The position numbers and the translations under genes were made by a program. The notes under the pieces were generated by a model. That model did no database searches. It was given only the letters and a program-made list of their open reading frames with translations, and was not told the origin of the DNA. A DNA stretch of 64,000 bases from Gluconacetobacter dulcium (GTDB taxonomy: Bacteria > Pseudomonadota > Alphaproteobacteria > Acetobacterales > Acetobacteraceae): NCBI RefSeq assembly GCF_014174165.1, contig NZ_JABEQN010000018.1, forward strand, positions 33,479-97,478, written 5' to 3'. Of the stretch, positions 7,605 to 15,590 are shown in pieces; within the stretch, counting starts at the first letter, position 1, and each line of letters opens with the position of its first letter.

Positions 7605-10376
7605 GTGAAAAGAAAGACCCTGCGTCGTCGCCTCTCGTTCTGTGCCGCTTTTCCGTCCGTTCATCTCTTTGGCCTGGCCATGGCATCGGTGAGCATGCTG
7701 CCGCTGGTGATGCCGCGTGCCGCCGTTGCACAGTCCGCCGCCGAGAAGGATTTTTCCATCCCGGCGCAACCGCTTTCCTCCGCCCTGACGCAGTTCAGCC
7801 GCCAGTCTGGCGTGCATGTGGCGGTGGATGGGCATGATGTGGAAAATGTCCGCTCCAGCACCGTGCAGGGGAAGAAGACGCCCGAGCAGGCGCTGGACGA
7901 GATGCTCAAGGATACCGGCGTTTCGGTGCAGTCGAAGGCCGATGGCGTGTGGCTGCTTCGGCGCGCCTCGCGGGCCGCGATGACGCCGGCCGTACTGCCG
8001 GAAGGCGAAGCCGTGATCGTGACCGGCCGTGCCTCCAGCAAGCAGCAGCGGAAGATCGACGCCAGCTATGCGATCACCACCATTTCGCAGGAGGATCTGC
8101 GGGTGCGTGGGACCTCTTCGGTGTCCGAGGCGCTGAAGAACACGCCGGGTTTCTGGGTCGAAGCCTCGGGGGGTGAAGTGGGGGCCAATATCCGGGCGCG
8201 CGGTATTCCGGTGGACGGGTATGGATCGGTCCAGCTTGAGGAAGACGGGCTGCCGGTGCAGTCGGACCCGGCGCTGGGATATCTGAACGCCGATGACTCG
8301 TTTCGGATCGACGAGACGATGAAGCAGATCCAGGTGGTGCGGGGCGGGCCGAGTTCCATCGTGGCGCAGAACGCGCCGGGCGGGCTGGTCAATTTCCTGT
8401 CGCGGCGGGGCACCAGGAAACTTTCGGGGCTGGCCAAGCAGACATTCGGCGATGACGGGCTGTACCGCACCGATGCGTGGCTGGGCGGGCCGGCCGGCGC
8501 GTGGCGCTGGAGCCTGGGCGGGTTCTACCGGGTGGAAAACGGTGTGCGCGACCCCGGCTTCCGCGCCAATTCGGGCGGGCAGATTCGGGCCAATGTCAGC
8601 CGCGATTTCAGCCATGGCGGCAGTATCTTCGTCGATTACAAGCATCTGGACGACCGGACGACGCTCTTTACCGATATTCCCGTAACCCGCGACACGTCGG
8701 GCAATATCGTGTCGCTGCCCGGCTTCAATGCCAATACCGGCGAGTATTCGTCTTCCGTGCTGGAGAATGCGTATCTGCCCGGCCCCGGTGGCAGCACGAA
8801 GCATATCGACCTGCAAAGCGGCATTCATATCAACCTGCATCAGGTGACGGCCGGATTCCGGCATGATCTGGCCGACGGGTGGCACCTGACCGACACGTTC
8901 CGCTATCGCGCGATGAACGCCACCTGGACCGTGCTGTCGCCAAGCGCCGTGACGGATGCCGGCAAGCGGCTGGCCGGCCTGGGGGATGCCGGGTCGATGT
9001 TCGCCGGGGCGAGTGCCTGGCAGTTGCGGTATGTGAACGATCCCGGTCAGCAATTCTCCCCGGCCATGACGGGCAACAATTACGTCACCGATGCCTCGCT
9101 GCGCGCGGTGTGGATGAACGAGCATGAGGTCATGAACGACTTCAAGCTGGAAAAATCCTTCTCGTTCCTTGGCCATCATGACGTGGCGATCGGGGCGTTC
9201 GTGACCTATTTCAAGGAGGATTTCACGCGCTATTCGGCCAACCTGCTGCTGGATACGATGCCGCACGCGCAGCTTCTGAACATCGACGCGGTGAATGCGG
9301 CGGGGCAGGTCGTGGGATCGACCACGCAGAACGGCTATACCCGCTATGGCACCGAATTCGCCAACGGGCGGGGCGACGACACCGATGTGGCCGGTTATGC
9401 GACCGACGAATGGGCCATTACGAAGAAGCTGCGCGTGGATGCCGGCGTGCGCTACGAGGCGCAGCGGACCGGCGGGCTGGTCGAGGGCAGCCACAGCGTG
9501 GTGGCGGGTGCCGCGCCCTATCTGTCGAACATGCTGTCGGGCAAAGGGATTTACACGCCTTATAACGCCAGCTTCTCCGGGTTTGGCGGCACGATCGGCG
9601 TGAATTACCAGCTTCAGCCCAATCTCGGCTTCTTCGCCCGGTTTACCCGTGCCTATCGCCTGCCCAGCCTGGCCTCGTTCATCACCAATCCGGTGGCGGC
9701 GCCGATTACGCAGAAGATCTTCATGTATGAAGGCGGCGTGAAATATCAGTCGCGCTATGCGGATCTTTTCCTGACCGGGTTCAATACCGACTATCCGAGC
9801 TACGGCATCAACAACCTGGTCTTCGACGTGAAGACGGGGTCGTACAACCAGCAGACGATCACGGCGACCACCCATACCTACGGGCTGGAATTCGAAGGGA
9901 CGCTGCGCCCCAGCCAGTATTTCGACGTGGTGTTTTCCGGCACCGCGCAGAATGGGCGCTTCGGCAGGATGCGGTATCTGGTGCTGAGCAACGGGTCGCC
10001 CAATCTGCTCGATTATACCGGCAACCATCTGCTGCGCACGCCGCCGGTGATGTTTCGCGTGACGCCGCGCCTGCATCTGCTGGACGGCAGGCTGCTGTTG
10101 CAGGCCGATATCGAGCATTACGGCCTGCGCTATGCCGACGTGGCCAATACCCAGCGCCTGCCGGCCTATACGGTGATCAATTTCGGGGCGACCTATGCGA
10201 TCACGCCTTATCTGACCTTCAACCTCTCGGGCCAGAACCTGAACAATTCGCTGGGGCTGACGGAGGGCAATCCGCGTTCGGGCGAGGTGCTGAGTTCGCA
10301 GGCCGGGCAGAATGTCTTCCTGGCGCGGCCGATCCTGGGGCGGAATTTCCGCCTGTCGCTGATGGGTCAGTTCTGA
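7605..10376 (+). CDS. TonB-dependent receptor with STN signalling domain
   Basis: Outer-membrane active transporter, 923 residues. A long signal peptide (to about residue 42) is followed by an STN domain (about 48-118; FSIPAQPLSSALTQFSRQSG...LLRR), the domain that signals to FecR. A TonB-box-like EAVIVTGRAS precedes the plug (about 140-260; IRARGIPVDGYG, VVRGGPSSIVAQNAPGGLVNFLSRR) and a 22-strand barrel ends in LSLMGQF with C-terminal Phe. GTG start. Its stop codon overlaps the ATG of the phospholipase/phosphatase gene (TGATG), so the receptor and the following secreted enzymes form one transcription unit. Closest to siderophore receptors in overall form, but the linked enzymes argue for another ligand. 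Confidence 0.9.
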   Translation: MKRKTLRRRLSFCAAFPSVHLFGLAMASVSMLPLVMPRAAVAQSAAEKDFSIPAQPLSSALTQFSRQSGVHVAVDGHDVENVRSSTVQGKKTPEQALDEMLKDTGVSVQSKADGVWLLRRASRAAMTPAVLPEGEAVIVTGRASSKQQRKIDASYAITTISQEDLRVRGTSSVSEALKNTPGFWVEASGGEVGANIRARGIPVDGYGSVQLEEDGLPVQSDPALGYLNADDSFRIDETMKQIQVVRGGPSSIVAQNAPGGLVNFLSRRGTRKLSGLAKQTFGDDGLYRTDAWLGGPAGAWRWSLGGFYRVENGVRDPGFRANSGGQIRANVSRDFSHGGSIFVDYKHLDDRTTLFTDIPVTRDTSGNIVSLPGFNANTGEYSSSVLENAYLPGPGGSTKHIDLQSGIHINLHQVTAGFRHDLADGWHLTDTFRYRAMNATWTVLSPSAVTDAGKRLAGLGDAGSMFAGASAWQLRYVNDPGQQFSPAMTGNNYVTDASLRAVWMNEHEVMNDFKLEKSFSFLGHHDVAIGAFVTYFKEDFTRYSANLLLDTMPHAQLLNIDAVNAAGQVVGSTTQNGYTRYGTEFANGRGDDTDVAGYATDEWAITKKLRVDAGVRYEAQRTGGLVEGSHSVVAGAAPYLSNMLSGKGIYTPYNASFSGFGGTIGVNYQLQPNLGFFARFTRAYRLPSLASFITNPVAAPITQKIFMYEGGVKYQSRYADLFLTGFNTDYPSYGINNLVFDVKTGSYNQQTITATTHTYGLEFEGTLRPSQYFDVVFSGTAQNGRFGRMRYLVLSNGSPNLLDYTGNHLLRTPPVMFRVTPRLHLLDGRLLLQADIEHYGLRYADVANTQRLPAYTVINFGATYAITPYLTFNLSGQNLNNSLGLTEGNPRSGEVLSSQAGQNVFLARPILGRNFRLSLMGQF

Positions 10377-12655
10377 TGCCGGTCGCGTTTCCCCGCCGCG
10401 CCGGTCGCGCGGCGGGGGCCTGCCTGGCGGCGTTGTGTCTGCTGCGGGCGTGCCCGCCCGCCGCGCGGGCGGCGGAGGGGCCGCGACTGGACCAGATCCA
10501 GGTGATCGGGTCGCATAACAGCTATCATGCCGGGCTGGCGCCTTCGATCGCGGCGCTGCTGGCGCGGCGCGACCCGGCCGCGGCGCAGGGGCTGGACTAT
10601 GCCCATGCGGACCTGCCGACGCAGTTCGATCATGGGATCCGGCAGATCGAACTGGATGTTTATGCCGATACGGCGGGGGGGCGGTTTGCGCATCCGCGAT
10701 CGGCGCGCTGGCTGGCGGAGGCGGGGTTGCCGCCTGCCGATACGGGCAACGCGGCCCTGATGCGCCGGCCCGGCTTCAAGGTGATGCATATCCCCGATAT
10801 CGACCAGCGGGCCACCTGCGAGCCGTTGCTGGTCTGTCTGGGGCAGGTGCGGGCGTGGTCGCGGGCGCATCCGGGGCATCTGCCGCTGTTCGTGCTGCTG
10901 GAGGTCGAACAGGGCAGGCGCGCGCCGCTGACCGAGCCCGAGCCGTTTACCGGGCGGACCTTCGATGCGCTGGAGAGGGAGATCCGCTCGGTATTCGCGC
11001 CGGGTGAGGTGCTGACGCCGGATCAGGTGCGGGGCAATGCGCCGAGCCTGCGCGCGGCCGTTATGGCGCAGGGCTGGCCGGGCGTGGATGCGGCGCGGGG
11101 GAAGGTGGTCTTTCTGCTCGACCAGCGGTCGAACCGGGCGCTGTATCTGGAGGGGCATCCGGGCCTGCGGGGGCGGGTGGCGTTTACCAACGCGCCGCCG
11201 GAGGCTGACGATGCCGCCTTTACGGAGCTGAATGACGGGCCGCCCGAGGCGATTGCGGACCTGGTGCGGCGGCACATGCTGGTGCGCACGCGCGCCGACG
11301 CCAATACGGTGGAGGGGCGCAGCGGCGACCCGACGCGGCGGGATGCGGCGCTGGCCAGCGGTGCCCAACTGGTCAGCACCGACTATCCCGATTTCGAGCC
11401 TGCGCGCTGGACGGGATATCGCGTGGGGTTCGGGACCGGGCTGGCGGCGCGGTGCAACCCGGTGAGCGCGCCGGCCGCGTGCCGGGATGGGGCGATCGAG
11501 CCGCGTGCGCCCGAGGCGCTGCACCTGCGCAAGCTGATATTGGTGGTGCGGCATGGTCTGCGGTCGCCGCTGGCGGATCAGGTGCCCTCGCGCGCGGTGA
11601 TCGACCATGTGTGGACGGTGTGGAGCGGAGTGCCGGGCGACCTGACGCCCGAGGGGGTGGCGCAGATGCGCGGGCTCGGGGTGTGGGAACGCGCGCTGAT
11701 GGCCGGCAATGACATGGCAGGGCTGGCGGACGGCGGGTGCCCGGCGGCGGACAGGGTGCGGCTGCGGGCCAATTCCAGCCGGCGGACGGTTGCGAGCGCG
11801 GAGGCGTTTGCCGCCGGTTTTGCGCCCGGTTGCCCGGCTGCGATCGTGCATCAGCCGATCGGGGTGCCGGACAGGGTGTTCTCGCCGCTGGAGGCCGAGC
11901 GGCCTGTGGATCTGCGGGCGCTGCTGCCGGCCCTGCGGGCGGAGGCGGCGGCCGCCGGCCTGCTGGCGGGGCCGCCGCGCGAGGGGCTGTCGGTGCTGCG
12001 GCGCCTGGCCGGTTGTCCGGGGCGGGGGGCGCTGTGCGCCGATGACGGGATGCCGGCGGTGCTGGATGTCGATGCGTCCGGGCGGCATCTGACGCTTTCC
12101 GGATCGCTGTTGCCGGCATCGTCGGTGGCGGAGGCGATCATGCTGGGGGCGTTGTCCGGCCAGCCGGCGGCCCGGATGGCTTGGGGTGTGCTGGATGACG
12201 CCACGTTTGCCCGCCTGTCCGACCTGCATGCGGCGATGCTGCATGTGATGACCGGGTTGCCGACGCTGGCGCCGGTGCTCAGCCAGCCTCTGCGTGCGGC
12301 GATCGCGGCCGAACTGACCCGTGCCGACGGGCCGGCGCTGACGGTGTGGATGGGGCATGACGGCACCATCGTGCCGCTGCTGGCGCAGCTTGGCCTGCAT
12401 GTGCATGCGCCGGGTTATGCGATGGATGACGTGCCCGTGGGCAGTGCGCTGGGCTTTGCCCTGCTGACGGATGCGCAGGGTGGGCACCCGGTGGTGCGGG
12501 TGCTGTTCCAGTCGCCGATGCCCGCGCGGCTGCGGGCTGGGGATGGGGCGTATCCGCCGGATATGGCGTATCTGGCGGTGCCCGGCTGTGGCGGGGAGGC
12601 GGTGTGCCCGCTGGCGACCTTTTCCCGGCTTCTGGACAGGGGCGCGGCACCGTGA
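10376..12655 (+). CDS. Bifunctional secreted PI-phospholipase C / histidine acid phosphatase (phytase-like)
   Basis: 759-residue two-enzyme fusion behind a signal peptide (about residues 1-33). Residues about 38-375 match the Ca2+-dependent phosphoinositide-specific phospholipase C family: VIGSHNSYH (H47, H51), FDHGIRQIELDVYAD, FKVMHIPDID, LLEVEQ, and the late RTRADANTVEG...RRDAALASGAQLVSTDYP block. Residues about 385-750 form a histidine acid phosphatase: RHGLRSP with catalytic His393 and the paired GHD motif at His661-Asp662. Predicted action is cleavage of phosphatidylinositol or GPI-type lipids, then dephosphorylation of the inositol phosphate. ATG overlaps the receptor stop by one base, and its own stop overlaps the GH92 start by three bases (GTGA). 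Family assignment is from recognised motifs; substrate is inference. Confidence 0.8.
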   Translation: MPVAFPRRAGRAAGACLAALCLLRACPPAARAAEGPRLDQIQVIGSHNSYHAGLAPSIAALLARRDPAAAQGLDYAHADLPTQFDHGIRQIELDVYADTAGGRFAHPRSARWLAEAGLPPADTGNAALMRRPGFKVMHIPDIDQRATCEPLLVCLGQVRAWSRAHPGHLPLFVLLEVEQGRRAPLTEPEPFTGRTFDALEREIRSVFAPGEVLTPDQVRGNAPSLRAAVMAQGWPGVDAARGKVVFLLDQRSNRALYLEGHPGLRGRVAFTNAPPEADDAAFTELNDGPPEAIADLVRRHMLVRTRADANTVEGRSGDPTRRDAALASGAQLVSTDYPDFEPARWTGYRVGFGTGLAARCNPVSAPAACRDGAIEPRAPEALHLRKLILVVRHGLRSPLADQVPSRAVIDHVWTVWSGVPGDLTPEGVAQMRGLGVWERALMAGNDMAGLADGGCPAADRVRLRANSSRRTVASAEAFAAGFAPGCPAAIVHQPIGVPDRVFSPLEAERPVDLRALLPALRAEAAAAGLLAGPPREGLSVLRRLAGCPGRGALCADDGMPAVLDVDASGRHLTLSGSLLPASSVAEAIMLGALSGQPAARMAWGVLDDATFARLSDLHAAMLHVMTGLPTLAPVLSQPLRAAIAAELTRADGPALTVWMGHDGTIVPLLAQLGLHVHAPGYAMDDVPVGSALGFALLTDAQGGHPVVRVLFQSPMPARLRAGDGAYPPDMAYLAVPGCGGEAVCPLATFSRLLDRGAAP

Positions 12656-14862
12656 GCCGATATGCCGTTTTTGCCGCTGTCGTTCTGGGGTTTGCCAGTG
12701 GGGCGTCCAGTGGGGTGGCCAGTGGGGTGGCGCGTGCGGAGGATCTGGTCGATCTGGTGCATCCGCTGATCGGGACCGGTGGCGGGGCGATCGGGTATGG
12801 CCGCACCATGCCGGTGGTGACGCCGCCTTTCGGCATGACGGGCTGGGTGGCGCAGACGCGGCAGAGCGGGCATCCGGGATTGTCGTATTATGACAGGGAC
12901 CGTTCCATTTCCGGCTTTGTCGGCACCCATCAGGCGGCGTTGTGGATGGGGGATTATGGCGATGTCGTGATCATGCCCGAAAGCGGGGCGGCGCGGAGCG
13001 GGCTGGCCGAGCGGGCATTGCCGTTCAGTCACCGGGACGAGGAGGCGCGGCCGGATTATTACCGGGTGGTGATGGGGACGGGCGGGCAGGCGATCCGCGC
13101 CGAGATGACGGCGGCGGCGCATTCGGCGCTGTTCCGCTTCGTCTTTCCGGCCGGCGCGGCGCGGCGGGTGATGGTCGAGGCCAGCCGGCCGGGGGTTGCG
13201 GGCGGCGTGTCGGTGGATGAGGCGAAGGGGGAAATTGCCGGATATAATCCCCGTCGTTCGGATGCCGATCTGGGGCCGCTGACGCTGCCGCGCTTTCGTG
13301 GTTATTTCGTCGTGCAGTTCAGCCAGCCGGCGAAAATGGCCACCTATCCGGCCACGCCGGCGCCCGACCGGAGCACGGGGGCGTTCGCGACGTTCGATGC
13401 CGGAACGGATGCCGTGGAGGTGCGTGTGGGCACGTCCTTCATCAGTGTGGAACAGGCGCGGGAGAATCTGCGGCGGGAGATTCCGGGGTGGGATTTCGAG
13501 ACCCTGCGCAGGACGTTGCACGACGCCTGGCGGGAGAAGCTGGACAGGATCGCGGTGGAGGGGTTGAGCGGGGAACAGCGGCATATCTTTTATACCGCGC
13601 TGTACCATGCGCTGCTCTATCCGCGCTCGCTTTCGGAATATGGGCGCTATTACAGCGCGTTTGACGACCAGGTGCATGCGGGGGAAAGCTATACCGATTT
13701 TGCGACCTGGGATGTGTTCCGTGCCGAGTTCAGCCTGCTGACGCTGGTGGCGCCCGAGCGGATCGGCGGGATGGTGCAGGCCCTGCTCCAGGATTACCAG
13801 CAGGGGGGCTGGATGCCGAAATGGCCCAATCCGTCCTATACCAACATCATGATCGGCACCCATGCGGATTCGCTGGTGGCTGAGGCGATCGGCAAGGGGT
13901 TTGCCGGGTTCGACCGGGCGCTGGCCTGGGAGGCCGTGCGCAAGGATGCGACGGTGCCGCCCGATGGCGATGCCACCAACGACTGGCGCGACCGCAAGCC
14001 GGGCACGCCCTACGAGGCGCGGGGCGGGCTGAGTTATGCGCTACGGCTGGGCTATGTGCCGGCCGACCGGACGGCGGAATCCGCGTCCAGCACGCTGGAC
14101 GATGCGTATGACGATTGGTGCGTGGCCCAGGTGGCCAGGGCTGTGGGCAGGCAGGCGGATTATGAACAGTTCCTGCGTCGGTCGGAGGATTACCGGAAAT
14201 TGTTCAATCCGGCCACGCGGTTCATGCAGGCGCGCAATCTTGACGGGTCGTGGGCCGACCCCGACACCGGATGGACCGAGGGTGGAAAGTGGGTCTACAC
14301 CTTCGACGTGCTGCATGATGTCGGTGGCCTGAGCGGACTGATGGGCGGGCGCGCGGCGCTGGCCGGGCGGCTGGACCGCTATTTCGACGGCAATTACAAC
14401 TGGCACAGCAACGAGCCGTCGCATCATGTGCCGTATCTTTACGATTTCGTCGGGCAACCTTGGAAAACGCAGGAGCGGGTGCGCGAGATCATGCGTACGG
14501 AATATGCCGACCGTGTGTCCGGGCTGGATGGCGACGACGATTGCGGACAGATGTCGGCCTGGTACGTATTTTCGGCTTTGGGGTTTTATCCGGTGAATCC
14601 GGCCTCGGGCACGTACATGATCGGGTCGCCGCTGGTTTCGCGCGCGCGGGTGCGGATGGCGGATGGGCGGGTGTTTACCGTCGTGGCGGACCATAATACG
14701 GCGGATAATCGGTATATCCGGTCGGCGACGCTGGATGGTGCGGCGCTGTCGGCGCCCATGGTGACTTATCGGGACATGATGGATGGCCGCACCCTGCATT
14801 TCGTCATGGGGGCGAAGCCGAGCCGGTGGGGGGCGTCGTGGGTGGCGCCGGGCGTGCGGTGA
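12652..14862 (+). CDS. Secreted GH92 alpha-mannosidase
   Basis: 736 residues with signal peptide. The mature part opens with DLVDLVHPLIGTGG, standard for glycoside hydrolase family 92 (Ca2+-dependent exo-acting alpha-mannosidases, many alpha-1,2). Further motifs: VTPPFGMTGWVAQT, FSHRDEEARPDYY, YTDFATWDVFRAEF, the NEPSHHVPYLYDF block with Glu588 in the position usual for the catalytic acid, and GLDGDDDCGQMSAWYVFSAL with the metal/catalytic aspartates. Length is normal. GTG start at 12652 overlaps the previous stop. The end of the signal region is built from a short tandem DNA repeat. Expected site is periplasm or cell surface, trimming mannose from glycans or glycolipids. Confidence 0.88.
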   Translation: MSRYAVFAAVVLGFASGASSGVASGVARAEDLVDLVHPLIGTGGGAIGYGRTMPVVTPPFGMTGWVAQTRQSGHPGLSYYDRDRSISGFVGTHQAALWMGDYGDVVIMPESGAARSGLAERALPFSHRDEEARPDYYRVVMGTGGQAIRAEMTAAAHSALFRFVFPAGAARRVMVEASRPGVAGGVSVDEAKGEIAGYNPRRSDADLGPLTLPRFRGYFVVQFSQPAKMATYPATPAPDRSTGAFATFDAGTDAVEVRVGTSFISVEQARENLRREIPGWDFETLRRTLHDAWREKLDRIAVEGLSGEQRHIFYTALYHALLYPRSLSEYGRYYSAFDDQVHAGESYTDFATWDVFRAEFSLLTLVAPERIGGMVQALLQDYQQGGWMPKWPNPSYTNIMIGTHADSLVAEAIGKGFAGFDRALAWEAVRKDATVPPDGDATNDWRDRKPGTPYEARGGLSYALRLGYVPADRTAESASSTLDDAYDDWCVAQVARAVGRQADYEQFLRRSEDYRKLFNPATRFMQARNLDGSWADPDTGWTEGGKWVYTFDVLHDVGGLSGLMGGRAALAGRLDRYFDGNYNWHSNEPSHHVPYLYDFVGQPWKTQERVREIMRTEYADRVSGLDGDDDCGQMSAWYVFSALGFYPVNPASGTYMIGSPLVSRARVRMADGRVFTVVADHNTADNRYIRSATLDGAALSAPMVTYRDMMDGRTLHFVMGAKPSRWGASWVAPGVR
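12694..12732 (+). repeat. Short tandem repeat in the GH92 signal-peptide region
   Basis: Three imperfect copies of a CCAGTGGGG unit encode ASGASSGVASGVARA just before the predicted signal-peptidase site. Repeat-number change here would alter the length of the signal peptide by in-frame steps. Confidence 0.6.
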
Positions 14863-15347
14863 TGAAGGCTGTTGTGACGGTGCTGGTCGTGTTCCTGCTC
14901 GGCCTGCCGGCGCAGGGGCGGGAGGCCGGGTTTTCCGGGACGTGGTGCCTGGATGAGGCGGAGAGCGATTATCGCGACCTCCAGCAGCCGGAGGCGCGGA
15001 GGGATACGATCGTCGATCATGGCGACCGGATCACGGATGTGATCGTGGCGACGGCACGGGGACGGGCGCAGCATGTGACGCTGGACCTGCCGACCGATGG
15101 ACGTGTCGTGCGTTTTCCCGCGCGGACCGTGCTGGGGACCAGCACCCTGCGCACCGTTGCCGCGCGGCGGGATGGGGCGGCGCTGGTCGTGACGCAGGAG
15201 GTGCGGACCGGCGATACCCTGCGCGTTGCCGTGATGCGCTGGACGCTGTCGGCTGATCGGGCGCGGCTGGTCATGACCGTTGCCTCGGAGGACGGGCGGC
15301 ATGTGGTGGGGACGCTTGTTTTCAGGCGTGGCGTACCGTCGCGATAA
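14862..15347 (+). CDS. Small secreted beta-rich protein of unknown function
   Basis: 161 residues with a clear signal peptide (MKAVVTVLVVFLLGLPAQG). The mature protein begins FSGTWCLDEAESDY, the opening seen in a family of small secreted lipocalin-like or beta-sandwich proteins (usually G-T-W-x-L-D/N-x-x-x-S), followed by alternating strands. Start ATG at 14862 overlaps the GH92 stop by one base (TGATG), so it is the last gene of the receptor/phospholipase/mannosidase unit. It could bind the lipid product or substrate; that is inference from context only. Confidence 0.6.
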   Translation: MKAVVTVLVVFLLGLPAQGREAGFSGTWCLDEAESDYRDLQQPEARRDTIVDHGDRITDVIVATARGRAQHVTLDLPTDGRVVRFPARTVLGTSTLRTVAARRDGAALVVTQEVRTGDTLRVAVMRWTLSADRARLVMTVASEDGRHVVGTLVFRRGVPSR

Positions 15348-15504
15348 AATGCGGCCGTGTGTGCCGTACGAGAGGGGCGGCGTTCTGCTGTTGGCGGGGC
15401 AGTGGGTGCCTGGGGACAGGATGTTCTTTTTGTGCAACGGAGTGTGGTGAATTTGCCACATTCTGGATGGAAGAATGGGGGATGCGGATAGGATTAATTC
15501 ACAT

Positions 15505-15526
15505 TTCGTATGGTCGCTGATACGAA
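15505..15526. promoter_or_regulatory. Perfect inverted repeat upstream of the second TonB receptor
   Basis: TTCGTAT and ATACGAA arms of seven bases separated by eight bases (15505-15511 and 15520-15526), 65 bases before the receptor start, in a locally AT-rich stretch. It has operator-like geometry. The 15348-15590 interval contains no gene; a weaker hairpin (CGTTGT...ACAACG, about 15534-15559) follows. Confidence 0.4.
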
Positions 15527-15590
15527 GGCGGGGCGTTGTTGTGATTTTTTCAAACAACGATTTTTTGTCGTTTAATGTGGAGCCGCTATC

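Noticed and set aside
7581..10118. 845-codon antisense frame opposite the first STN receptor
   Set aside because: Low-information sequence without motifs; the plus strand encodes a clear TonB receptor.
5949..10376. Reading the first sigma/FecR/receptor module as a siderophore system only
   Set aside because: No siderophore synthesis, reductase or Fur-type site is seen, and the translation-coupled genes are phospholipase/phosphatase and mannosidase. Iron uptake is not excluded but is the weaker reading.
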